This document shows positions 18,228-27,316 of a stretch of DNA of 34,345 nucleotides, in pieces (within the stretch, counting starts at the first letter, position 1; each line of letters opens with the position of its first letter). The translations under genes were made by a program, and so were the position numbers. This DNA is from Rhodocyclaceae bacterium (GTDB taxonomy: Bacteria > Pseudomonadota > Gammaproteobacteria > Burkholderiales > Rhodocyclaceae): positions 1 through 34,345 of the forward strand of contig JAEUNH010000085.1 of assembly GCA_016791205.1 (NCBI GenBank). The letters run 5' to 3'. The notes beneath the pieces are model-generated. The model did not search any database, was not told the origin of the DNA, and was given only the letters and a program-made list of their open reading frames with translations.

Positions 18228-19082
18228 ATGTTGCAACGACCGCTAGCCAATCTCGACGCCTGGGTGAACTATCTCAGCCTGGCCGACATTCCCGTGCTGA
18301 AACGCACCGCAAGGGAACTGGCCCGTCTGCGCGAAAACGAGGAGAACATCACCGGCCGGCAGGTGGCTGCCGTCATCCTGCAGGACCCGCTGATGACCGT
18401 CCGGGTGCTGGCCTACATCGAAGCCAACCGGCGCAAGAGCCAGAATGCCGATATCACCACCATCGACCGGGCGGTGATGATGATCGGCATCACGCCCTTC
18501 TTCGCCAAATTCGAGAACCTGCCCCTGGTCGAGGACAAACTGCAAGCGCAGCCGCAGGGGCTGATCGGCCTGTTGCGGGTGATCGCCCGCGCCCGCCAGG
18601 CCGCGCTGTTCGCCCGCGACTGGGCCGCGTTGCGCCACGATCTCGATGTCGATGAGGTGGTCGTCGCCGCCCTGCTGCACGATTGCGCGGAGACCCTGCT
18701 CTGGAGTTTTGCCCCCGGCCTGATGCTGGGCATCCGCGAGTTGCAGCTCGCCGATCCGACCCTGCGCAGCGCCGCCGCGCAGCAGTCTGTGCTGGGCATC
18801 CAGCTGCTCGACCTGCAACTGGCCCTGACCCAGGCCTGGCGGCTGCCCGCATTGCTGCTGCAACTGATGGACGACCACCACGCCGAGCAACCGCGGGTGC
18901 GCAACGTGGTGCTGGCCGTGAACCTCGCCCGCCACTCGGCCAATGGCTGGAACGACCCGGCCATTCCGGACGACCTCACCGAAATCGGCAAGCTGCTCGG
19001 CCTTTCGGCGAGCGCGCTGCTGGAGCGGCTGGGCCGCCTGGTCGACATCCCGCCGGCCGAGGAGGCGCCCCCCGCGACCTGA
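18228..19082 (+). CDS. HDOD-domain protein
   Basis: A 284-residue cytoplasmic protein made almost wholly of an HDOD domain, a relative of HD phosphohydrolases found in signalling proteins. The opening (PVLKRTARELARLRENEENITGRQ, about 22-45) and QDPLMTVRVLAYIE (52-65) match the N-terminal HDOD signature. An HD pair is retained in ALLHDCAETLLW (His151, Asp152), but the other metal ligands of true HD hydrolases are not obvious, so catalysis is doubtful. No receiver, GGDEF or other output domain is attached. No clear SD precedes the ATG. Its position divergent to earP and 60 nt before lemA does not reveal a function; regulatory or scaffold roles are usual for HDOD proteins. Confidence 0.85.
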   Translation: MLQRPLANLDAWVNYLSLADIPVLKRTARELARLRENEENITGRQVAAVILQDPLMTVRVLAYIEANRRKSQNADITTIDRAVMMIGITPFFAKFENLPLVEDKLQAQPQGLIGLLRVIARARQAALFARDWAALRHDLDVDEVVVAALLHDCAETLLWSFAPGLMLGIRELQLADPTLRSAAAQQSVLGIQLLDLQLALTQAWRLPALLLQLMDDHHAEQPRVRNVVLAVNLARHSANGWNDPAIPDDLTEIGKLLGLSASALLERLGRLVDIPPAEEAPPAT

Positions 19083-19105
19083 AGCAGCAAGCCGCCGCAG
19101 TCGTT

Positions 19106-19111
19106 TAGAAT
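19106..19111 (+). promoter_or_regulatory. Candidate -10 box of lemA
   Basis: TAGAAT lies 31 nt before the lemA ATG in the short gap after the HDOD gene. There is no good -35. If used, lemA and the next gene would be transcribed apart from the HDOD gene. Confidence 0.35.
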
Positions 19112-19142
19112 ACGCGCTCGACATCCGAACCGGGGAGGAATC

Positions 19143-19715
19143 ATGGGCATCGTTTCGCTGGTGGTACTGGGCATCGTCGTCGTCGCCGCGGTGTACGGCG
19201 TGATGATCTACAACGGCCTGGTGCAGGTGAAGCACGCGGTGGCCAAGGCCTGGGCCAACATCGACGTGCTGCTCAAGCAGCGCCACGACGAATTGCCCAA
19301 GCTGGTCGAGACCTGCAAGCAGTACAAGCAGTTCGAACAGGAGACCCTGCAGCGCGTGATCGAAGCGCGCTCGCGCGTGCAGACGGCACGCGAGGCGCAG
19401 AACATCCCGGCGCTGGGCCAGGCCGAAGGCGCCCTGCGCCTGGGGCTGGGCCAGATCTTCGCCGTCGCCGAGGCCTACCCCGAGCTGAAGACCAACGAGA
19501 GCTTCATGCAGCTGCAGGGCCGCATCACCGCCCTGGAGAACGGGATCGCCGACCGCCGCGAGCTATACAACGAGGCAGTCAACATCAATAACGTGCGCAT
19601 CGAGCAGTTCCCCGACTCGATCATCGCCGGCATGTTCCGCTTCGGCGAAAAGCCGTTGCTCGAATTCGCCAGCGCGGAAAAGGCCGACGTCGACATGAAA
19701 GCGCTGTTCAGCTAA
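19143..19715 (+). CDS. lemA: LemA family protein
   Basis: A 190-residue membrane-anchored helical protein. One N-terminal transmembrane segment (about 3-23, GIVSLVVLGIVVVAAVYGV) is followed by YNGLVQVKHAVAKAWANIDVLLKQRHDELPKL, the LemA signature, and long amphipathic helices. The C-terminal FPDSIIAGMFRFGEKPLLEF is also typical. GGGGAGG (19131-19137) is a strong SD. LemA proteins are widespread and of poorly known function; they are often beside membrane proteases or GIDE/YgcG-like proteins. The next gene, 12 nt on, encodes such a GIDE-like partner. Confidence 0.93.
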   Translation: MGIVSLVVLGIVVVAAVYGVMIYNGLVQVKHAVAKAWANIDVLLKQRHDELPKLVETCKQYKQFEQETLQRVIEARSRVQTAREAQNIPALGQAEGALRLGLGQIFAVAEAYPELKTNESFMQLQGRITALENGIADRRELYNEAVNINNVRIEQFPDSIIAGMFRFGEKPLLEFASAEKADVDMKALFS

Positions 19716-19727
19716 GTCCCGCCCGCA

Positions 19728-20630
19728 ATGCTGGTCTCCCTGCGCCGGGGGTACGGCAATCTCGTCACCTCCGGCGGCGAGCTTATCCTGCTGCTGATCG
19801 GCTTGAAGACCGAATCGGCCCTCGGCATGTTCGTCTGCGTGGCGCTGATGACGCCGCTGAGCCTGTTCGCCTGGACCTCTGCCTATCGCCGCGCCCGCGC
19901 CGTCGACGACACACCGACCTCCAAGGTCGCTTCGGCGGCGCAGGGCTATGTCGAACTGATCGGCTCGGGCAAGCCGCTCGGCGGCGCGCCGCTGATCAGC
20001 CCGCTCTCCCACCTGCCCTGCCTGTGGTTCCGCTACACCGTGGAGCGCAAGGACAACGAGAACAAGTGGGTGCAGGAAGACAAGGGCGAGAGCGACGCCT
20101 CCTTCCTGCTCGACGACGGTTCGGCCGAATGCGTGGTGGACCCCGACGGCGCAGAGATGCTGGTGACGAAGAAGGAGTCCTGGATCCAGGGCGACCGTCG
20201 CTACACCGAATGGCTGCTGATCGAGCGGCAGACGATCTATGTGCTGGGCCAGTTCGCCACCCGCGGCAGCGTAGACCTCGACCTGAATGTCGCCGAGGAC
20301 GTCAAGCAACTACTCTCGGAATGGAAAACCCGGCCCGCCGAGCTCATGCAGCGCTTCGATCTCGACAGGAACGGCCAGCTCGACCTGAAGGAATGGGAGC
20401 TGGCCCGCGCCCAGGCCAGGCGCGAGATCATGGCCAACCACCGCGAGCTGCGCGCCAGCAGCGAGCTGCACGTCATGCATCTTCCCGACGACGGCCGCCT
20501 CTACCTCATCTCCGATCTCGCGCCCGAGGGGCTGGTCCGCAAATACCGCCTCTGGTCGTGGTTCCATATCGCCATCTTCTTCGCCGCGCTGATCGCCCTG
20601 CCGATCCTCTGGGGCATGGAAAGCCTCTGA
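19728..20630 (+). CDS. GIDE-like membrane protein with an EF-hand loop
   Basis: A 300-residue protein with hydrophobic segments near each end (about 17-48 and 278-296). Between them lies a GIDE/MUL1-like region (SAAQGYVELIGSGKPL and LPCLWFRYTVERK, then SASFLLDDGSAECVVDPDGA-like sequence), the fold that in eukaryotic MUL1 faces the intermembrane space and that in bacteria often pairs with LemA. A complete EF-hand loop sits at 211-222, DLDRNGQLDLKE, with Asp/Asp/Asn/Gln/Asp/Glu at positions 1, 3, 5, 7, 9, 12 and Gly at 6, so calcium binding is plausible. There is no RING domain. The start is 12 nt after lemA with a poor SD, so translation may be coupled. Function is unknown; GIDE assignment is moderate, EF-hand assignment is high. 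Confidence 0.82.
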   Translation: MLVSLRRGYGNLVTSGGELILLLIGLKTESALGMFVCVALMTPLSLFAWTSAYRRARAVDDTPTSKVASAAQGYVELIGSGKPLGGAPLISPLSHLPCLWFRYTVERKDNENKWVQEDKGESDASFLLDDGSAECVVDPDGAEMLVTKKESWIQGDRRYTEWLLIERQTIYVLGQFATRGSVDLDLNVAEDVKQLLSEWKTRPAELMQRFDLDRNGQLDLKEWELARAQARREIMANHRELRASSELHVMHLPDDGRLYLISDLAPEGLVRKYRLWSWFHIAIFFAALIALPILWGMESL

Positions 20631-20655
20631 GCGCCGTCCTGCGGAAACCGACTTT

Positions 20656-22545
<1,890 letters not shown>

Positions 22546-22548
22546 GGA

Positions 22549-23079
22549 TCAGCGGGCAGTCAGCCGCTTCAGATCGGCGACGATCTCGGCGGCGTGGCGG
22601 GCGGTATCGACGTTGAGGTAGGCCTTGGCGATGCGGCCCTGCGGGTCGATGAGGAAGGTGTAGCGCTTGGCGAACTTCGCCACGACGAGGTTGGTCACCG
22701 CGCCGTAGCTGGCCGAGACTTTCGCGTCGGTGTCGGCCAGCAGCGGGAACGGCAGGCTGTATTTCCTGGCGAAGGCGGCGTGCGAGGCGGAATCGTCGAG
22801 GCTGACGCCGACCACCTGCGCGCCGAGCAGGGTCAGCGCAGCCTGGTCGTCGCGGAAGGTGCACGCCTCTTCGGTGCAGCCCGGCGTATCGTCCTTCGGG
22901 TAGAAGTACAACACCACCCACTTGCCGCGCAAATCCGCCAGCCGCAGCGTGCGGCCGGCCTGGTCCGGCAGGGCGAATTCGGGAGCGGGCGAACCGACGG
23001 CCGGCACGCCGGCGGCAATCGCGCAGGGCAGCCAGAACGAAGCAACGAGGACGAGAAGTGCGGAGCGCAGTTGCGGCAT
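22549..23079 (-). CDS. Exported peroxiredoxin, PrxQ/BCP type
   Basis: Thiol peroxidase that reduces hydrogen peroxide and organic peroxides. The 176-residue form starts MPQLRSALLVLVASFWLPCA and has a signal peptide ending about AIAA (residue 23), so it should act in the periplasm. The peroxidatic motif is FYPKDDTPGCTEEACTF, with Cys68 and resolving Cys73 five residues on, as in atypical 2-Cys BCP enzymes. FLIDPQGRIAKAY follows. A longer form from GTG at 23103 (8 more residues) is possible and has AGCAGG just upstream, but a TATAAT (23094-23089) falls inside that extension, which favours the ATG at 23079. Cytoplasmic BCP lacks a signal peptide. Confidence 0.92.
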   Translation of the reverse strand: MPQLRSALLVLVASFWLPCAIAAGVPAVGSPAPEFALPDQAGRTLRLADLRGKWVVLYFYPKDDTPGCTEEACTFRDDQAALTLLGAQVVGVSLDDSASHAAFARKYSLPFPLLADTDAKVSASYGAVTNLVVAKFAKRYTFLIDPQGRIAKAYLNVDTARHAAEIVADLKRLTAR

Positions 23080-23088
23080 GGCGATTCG

Positions 23089-23094
23089 ATTATA
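23089..23094 (-). promoter_or_regulatory. Consensus -10 box of the peroxiredoxin gene
   Basis: A perfect TATAAT on the minus strand, 9 nt before the ATG at 23079. Transcription would start within a few bases of the ATG and give an almost leaderless message. The -35 position overlaps the divergent tRNA -10. Confidence 0.5.
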
Positions 23095-23108
23095 GCGGAG
23101 CACCCTGC

Positions 23109-23114
23109 TAAAAT
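23109..23114 (+). promoter_or_regulatory. Candidate -10 box of tRNA-Arg
   Basis: TAAAAT lies 11 nt before the tRNA 5' end, with GC-rich sequence between, as in stringently controlled stable-RNA promoters. No strong -35 is visible. Confidence 0.45.
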
Positions 23115-23125
23115 ACGCGCCCGCC

Positions 23126-23200
23126 CTCCTCGTAGTTCAACGGATAGAACGGCCGCCTCCTAAGCGGCAAATCTGGGTTCAATTCCCGGCGAGGGGACCA
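23126..23200 (+). tRNA. tRNA-Arg, anticodon CCT
   Basis: Full cloverleaf by eye: acceptor CTCCTCG / CGAGGGG (one T-G pair), T8-A9, D-stem GTTC/GAAC, anticodon stem GCCGC/GCGGC around loop CTCCTAA with anticodon CCT at 23159-23161, a 4-nt variable loop, T-stem CTGGG/CCCGG around TTCAATT, discriminator A and an encoded CCA. It reads AGG codons. The first pair is C1-G72, less common than G1-C72. Confidence 0.95.
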
Positions 23201-23219
23201 GCCCCATTCCCCCGGAAAG

Positions 23220-23244
23220 AAGTCGGTCTGCGCAAGACGGCGAT
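23220..23244. repeat. 25-nt bulged-hairpin element, copy 2
   Basis: Arm AAGTCGGTCT, loop GCGCA, arm AGACGGCGAT: both arms are identical to those at 1750-1774. It abuts the response-regulator stop codon, and on the minus strand it is followed by CTTCTTTCC, so it may act as a weak transcription end for that operon. Confidence 0.5.
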
Positions 23245-23912
23245 CAAGGCTGCTTCTGCCGCGGCGTCATCTTCTGCTCGACGGCGAACACCGCCGCCTC
23301 GACGCGCGAGGTGAGGTTGAGTTTGGAGAGGATGTGGCGCACGTGCAGCTTGACGGTGTCGTGGGAGATGTCCAGCGCGCGGGCAATGGCCTTGTTGGAC
23401 TGGCCCTGCGCCAGATGGTCGAGGATCTCGCGCTCGCGGGCGGTGAGCTGGGCCAGCAGGTTGTCGCGCGCCGCGCTCTTGCCGCCGCCTTGCAGGAGGT
23501 TCACCAGCTTCAGCGTCATGGCCGGCGCCACCACGGTTTCGCCGCGCACCGCGCGCTGCAGGGCATCGATGACGTCGTCGGGCTCCATGTCCTTCAACAG
23601 GTAGCCGCGGGCGCCGGCGCGCATGGCGTTGGCCAGGTCGTCCTCGGCGTCGCTGACTGTCAGGATCAGGGTCGGCTTGATCCAGCCCCTGCCCTGCAGT
23701 TCGCGCAGCAGCGCCAGGCCGCCGTGCGGCGGCATGTTGAGGTCGAGCACCAGCACGTCGGGCTGCGCCGCCTCGAGCAGGCGCGCCGCCTCGGCCGGAT
23801 TGCCGGTGGCGGCAGCGACGAGGATGCCATCGCGACCATCGAGCAATTCCGCCAGCCCCTTGCGGAACAGGGTGTGGTCGTCGACCAGCATGACCTTGAT
23901 TTCCTGGTCCAT
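23244..23912 (-). CDS. NarL/FixJ-family response regulator
   Basis: A 222-residue two-component regulator. The receiver domain (about 5-122) has Asp11/Asp12, the phosphoacceptor Asp57 in VLDLNMP, Thr85 in ILTVSD and Lys107 in YLLKDMEPDD. A LuxR-type helix-turn-helix (about 155-212, LTAREREILDHLAQGQSNKAIARALDIS-like) binds DNA, probably as a dimer after phosphorylation. The start is 2 nt after the stop of the sensor-kinase gene, so they are a cognate pair. It resembles NarL, but the target genes and signal are not shown by sequence; no nitrate reductase genes are in the window. Confidence 0.94.
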   Translation of the reverse strand: MDQEIKVMLVDDHTLFRKGLAELLDGRDGILVAAATGNPAEAARLLEAAQPDVLVLDLNMPPHGGLALLRELQGRGWIKPTLILTVSDAEDDLANAMRAGARGYLLKDMEPDDVIDALQRAVRGETVVAPAMTLKLVNLLQGGGKSAARDNLLAQLTAREREILDHLAQGQSNKAIARALDISHDTVKLHVRHILSKLNLTSRVEAAVFAVEQKMTPRQKQP

Positions 23913-23914
23913 GC

Positions 23915-25120
23915 CTATTTTTCCGGATGGATCGGAACCAGCAGGCGCAGGCGCGCGCCGCCCTGCGGCCGGTTGGCGATCTCGATGTTGCCGTGCAGGC
24001 GCTGGGCGCGCTCGCTCATGATGCTGATGCCGAAGTGGTGGCGCAGGTCGGGGGTGGCGCCCATGACGAAGACGCCGCGGCCGTCGTCCTCGACGCTGAA
24101 GGCGTACTGCCCGTCGGTCTCCTCGAGGCTGAGCCAGGCCTGCTTGGCGCCGGAGTGGCGGGCGACATTGGAGAGCGCCTCCTGCAGGATGTGGAAGACC
24201 TGCACTTCCTGGTCCACCGTCAGGTTCAGGTCGGGGATCCGGTTCTCGAACTCGAGCCGCACGCCGGTGCGGTCGAAATAGCCGTCGGCCAGCTCCCGCA
24301 GGGCGTGCTCGAGGCCGAGCGGATCCATGCGGTTGCGGAACTGGGTCAGCAGCTCGCGCAGGCTGGCATAGGCCTCGTCGAGCGCCTGCTGGATGTCGGC
24401 CGAATACTTCAGCGCCTTGCCGCTCTCGTACTGCAGCAGGGCCTCGCGCAGCAGGGTGACGCGCATCTTCATGTAGGCCATGGTCTGGGCCAGCGAGTCA
24501 TGGACCTCGTTGGCCATCATCTGCCGCTCGCTCATCAGGGTCATGCGCAGGTTCTCGCGCATCAGGCGGCTGTTCTCGACCGCCATGGCGAGATGCTCGC
24601 TGATCGAGCAGAACAGCAGCGACACCTCCTCCGGGATCGGCCGGTCCTCGGTCATGTAGAGGTTGTAGACGCCGAGCAGCCGACCGTTGTGCTCGAGCGG
24701 CACCACCACCATCGAGCGGCATTCGCCGAAGAAGGGCTGGCCGGTGCGGGCGACGCAGGCCCTGAGGTCGCGCGTCTGCTTGATCTCGTCGCTGCGGATG
24801 GCGCTGCCGCAGATGCCGCAATCGATGTCGACCAGGCGCTCGTTGTCGACCACCTCGGGCGGCAGGCCCAGGGAGGCGGCCAGCTTCAGGTGCCGGCCGT
24901 CGCTGGAGAGCACCCGCACCACGCCCGCCGAGGCGCCCGACAGCCGCACCATCATGGCGAGAAAGCGGTTGAGCAGGGCTTCGAGGTCGTATTCGGAGGC
25001 CAGCGTGGCGGTGACTTCGGAGAGCACGCGCAGGGCCTGGATGCGGCTGGACTCCTTGCCGCCCTCCTCCTGGCGCGCCTGGTCTTCAGCCTGCTGCAGC
25101 GTAGGGCTGCATTGCTTCAT
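23915..25120 (-). CDS. Cytosolic NarX-like GAF histidine kinase with Cys cluster
   Basis: A 401-residue HisKA_3-type sensor kinase. There is no transmembrane segment: residues 1-44 are a short helical lead, a GAF domain follows (about 45-185), then the dimerisation/phosphoacceptor helix with His207 in ANEVHDSLAQTMAYM, and a HATPase domain (about 300-398) with the N-box HILQEALSNVARHSGA, G1 box VEDDGRGV and GISIMSERAQRLHG. This arrangement is NarX's cytosolic half without the periplasmic sensor. The GAF domain holds four cysteines, C101, C104, C122 and C134, in DCGICGSAI, ACVAR and GECRS, which could bind metal or an Fe-S cluster or act as redox thiols. The cognate regulator follows 2 nt downstream. 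GGAG is placed 8 nt before the ATG. The signal is unknown; an internal redox or oxygen cue is inference. Confidence 0.92.
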   Translation of the reverse strand: MKQCSPTLQQAEDQARQEEGGKESSRIQALRVLSEVTATLASEYDLEALLNRFLAMMVRLSGASAGVVRVLSSDGRHLKLAASLGLPPEVVDNERLVDIDCGICGSAIRSDEIKQTRDLRACVARTGQPFFGECRSMVVVPLEHNGRLLGVYNLYMTEDRPIPEEVSLLFCSISEHLAMAVENSRLMRENLRMTLMSERQMMANEVHDSLAQTMAYMKMRVTLLREALLQYESGKALKYSADIQQALDEAYASLRELLTQFRNRMDPLGLEHALRELADGYFDRTGVRLEFENRIPDLNLTVDQEVQVFHILQEALSNVARHSGAKQAWLSLEETDGQYAFSVEDDGRGVFVMGATPDLRHHFGISIMSERAQRLHGNIEIANRPQGGARLRLLVPIHPEK

Positions 25121-25202
25121 GCCGACTCTCCACCGGATCGGCCCGTCGGAAACGGGCCAGCAGCGCGATTTTACACGCTATAAGTATTCGATGAAATACT
25201 GA
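25121..25202 (-). promoter_or_regulatory. Promoter region of the sensor-kinase operon
   Basis: An 82-nt gap with an AT-rich core. It has TAAAAT on the minus strand (about 25173-25168) as a possible -10, and an 18-nt inverted repeat AGTATT-N6-AATACT (25183-25200) just upstream that could be an operator. A hairpin GGCCCGT/ACGGGCC at about 25140-25158 lies in the leader. All by eye. Confidence 0.4.
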
Positions 25203-25787
25203 TTAGATTCGGGCAACCGGCAATGGCCAGCGGCCCGAGAGCACCCGCTCCGCCCAGAACAGGCCGGCGACGCTCTTGCCGTCGGTAAGGCGGCCGTCTC
25301 GCACGGCCTCGATGGCCTCCTCCAGGCCCAACTCATGCACTTCGAGGAACTCGCCGTCGTCGAGGGCGTGACCGACATGCGACAGCCCGCGGGCGAAGAA
25401 GATCTCGATGCGCTCGTCGGAATAGCCGATGCAGGGATGGATCGTGCCGAGATGGTGCCAGTGCTCGGCGACATAGCCGGTCTCCTCCCGCAACTCGCGC
25501 TGGGCGGTGAGCAGGATCTCCTCACCCGGATGGATCTTGCCGGCCGGCAGTTCGAGGAAGACACGGTCGAGGGGATAGCGGAACTGGCGCTCGAAAAGCA
25601 GCTTGCCATTGGGCAGCTCGGCGATCATCAGCACCGCGCCGGGATGGGTGACGAATTCGCGGCAGGCCTGTTTGCCGTCGGGCAACCGAACGGTGTCGCG
25701 CCGGACATGCAGGAGCTGCCCGGCGAAGACCTCCTCGCGGTCCAGGCCGGTCTCAAGCAGATGGCAGTCCGGTCCGGTCGGTTTCAT
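25203..25787 (-). CDS. Nudix hydrolase, ADP-ribose pyrophosphatase type
   Basis: A 194-residue protein of the NudF/ADP-ribose pyrophosphatase group, which splits ADP-ribose to AMP and ribose 5-phosphate. The Nudix box is complete: Gly83, Glu89, then REL-EE-G at 97-104 (Arg97, Glu98, Glu101, Glu102, Gly104). VFLELPAGKIHPGEE just before is the typical ADP-sugar form, and HPCIGYSDERIEIFFA is the NudF-like loop after it. It follows nuoN by 40 nt on the same strand, an order often seen in betaproteobacterial complex I clusters. A TATACT at about -20 could be its own -10. The exact sugar nucleotide is not certain. Confidence 0.93.
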   Translation of the reverse strand: MKPTGPDCHLLETGLDREEVFAGQLLHVRRDTVRLPDGKQACREFVTHPGAVLMIAELPNGKLLFERQFRYPLDRVFLELPAGKIHPGEEILLTAQRELREETGYVAEHWHHLGTIHPCIGYSDERIEIFFARGLSHVGHALDDGEFLEVHELGLEEAIEAVRDGRLTDGKSVAGLFWAERVLSGRWPLPVARI

Positions 25788-25827
25788 CGGCGGAGTATAA
25801 GCCGGAGCGTCCTGCCCCGGCCAAGGC

Positions 25828-27306
25828 TCATTGCCCGATCAGGAATGCGTAGGAGGCCCACATGGAATACTCCAGCACGCCGGCAGGCAGCAGACCCAGC
25901 AGGGCCACGGCGATGCCGTTGGCCGAGAGCAGGTAGCGCATGTCGCGCGGCGCCTCGATCGGCGCGCTATCGGTCGGCGCGTCGAAGTACATCACCTTCA
26001 CCACCCGCAGGTAATAGAAGGCGCCGACCAGCGAGAACATCACGGCGAACACCGCCAGCCAGAGGTGCCCTGCCGCGACCACCGCCTGCAACACCAGGAA
26101 CTTGGCAAAGAAGCCGACGAAGAACGGCACCCCGGCCATCGAGAACATGAGCATCAGCATGATGCCGGCGAACCAGGGGCTGCGCTTGTTGAGACCCTTG
26201 AAATCCTCGATGTTCTCGGCTTCGAAGCCGGTGCGCGAGAGCAGCAGGATCATGCCGAAGCCGCCCAGGCTCATCAGCACGTAGGCAATGGCGTAGAAAG
26301 TCGCCGAGGTGTAGGCGTTGAGGGCGAAGCGCGGGTCGCCGCCGACGATGCCGGCCAGGACGCCGAGCAGCATGAAGCCCATGTGCGAGATGGCCGAGTA
26401 GGCCAGCATGCGCTTGAGATTGGTCTGGGCGATGGCCGCCAGATTGCCCAGGGCGATCGACAGCGCGGCAAGGATCATCAGCATCACCTGCCAGTGCTCG
26501 GCCAGCTCGGCCAGCCCGGTGACCAGCATGCGCAGGACGATGGCCAGCGCCGCCAGCTTCGGCGCCGAGCCGAGCAGCAGCGTCACCGCCGTCGGCGCGC
26601 CGTGATAGACGTCGGGTACCCACATGTGGAAGGGCACCACGCCCAGCTTGAAGGCCAGGCCGGCCACCACGAAGACCAGGCCGAACACCAGCACCGTCTT
26701 GTTGCCGCCGCCCAGGGCGACGCGCTGGCCGATCTCGGCGATCTCCAGGCTGCCGACGGCGCCGTACACCATCGACATGCCGTAGAGCAGCAGGCCGGAG
26801 GCCATGGCGCCGAGGACGAAGTACTTCATCGCCGCCTCGGTGGCGCGGGCCGAGTCGCGATCGATCGCCACCAGGGCGTACATCGACAGCGCCAGCAGCT
26901 CGATCCCCAGGTAGAGGCTGACGAAGTGGCTGGCCGAGATCATCACCATCATGCCCAGCGTGGCGAACAGCACCAGCACATAGAACTCGCCGCGGTCGAG
27001 GTTGCGCGCCGCCAGGTAGCTGCGGCCGTACACCAGGGTCATCGCCACCGCCGGATAGAGGGCCAGCTTGAGGAGGTCGGCGAAGAGGTCATCGACGAAC
27101 ATGTTGCTGAAGGTCGTCACCGCCTGCCCGTCGAGGGTAAAGAAGGTGATGCCGAAGCAGCCGGCCAGGCTCAGCTGGGCGAGCAGATAGCAGAGCCAAC
27201 GCCGTCCGCCCGAGACCAGGTCGATCAGCAGCACCGCGCAGGCCATGATCAGCAGGAAGATCTCCGCCGAGGCGGGGTAGAGATCGGGCATCGCGAAGTT
27301 GATCAT
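25828..27306 (-). CDS. nuoN: NADH-quinone oxidoreductase subunit N
   Basis: Membrane subunit of complex I with an antiporter-like fold, one of three proton-pumping channels. The 492-residue protein is made of about 14 hydrophobic helices. Conserved charged residues are visible: Glu136 in [16 protein letters not shown] and Lys220 in [24 protein letters not shown]. Length is normal. It is the last nuo gene, 10 nt after nuoM. Confidence 0.97.
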   Translation of the reverse strand: MINFAMPDLYPASAEIFLLIMACAVLLIDLVSGGRRWLCYLLAQLSLAGCFGITFFTLDGQAVTTFSNMFVDDLFADLLKLALYPAVAMTLVYGRSYLAARNLDRGEFYVLVLFATLGMMVMISASHFVSLYLGIELLALSMYALVAIDRDSARATEAAMKYFVLGAMASGLLLYGMSMVYGAVGSLEIAEIGQRVALGGGNKTVLVFGLVFVVAGLAFKLGVVPFHMWVPDVYHGAPTAVTLLLGSAPKLAALAIVLRMLVTGLAELAEHWQVMLMILAALSIALGNLAAIAQTNLKRMLAYSAISHMGFMLLGVLAGIVGGDPRFALNAYTSATFYAIAYVLMSLGGFGMILLLSRTGFEAENIEDFKGLNKRSPWFAGIMLMLMFSMAGVPFFVGFFAKFLVLQAVVAAGHLWLAVFAVMFSLVGAFYYLRVVKVMYFDAPTDSAPIEAPRDMRYLLSANGIAVALLGLLPAGVLEYSMWASYAFLIGQ

Positions 27307-27316
27307 GGTTGTGGAC

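Noticed and set aside
18228-19082. HDOD protein as an active HD phosphodiesterase
   Set aside because: Only one HD pair is seen; the remaining metal ligands of HD hydrolases are not evident.
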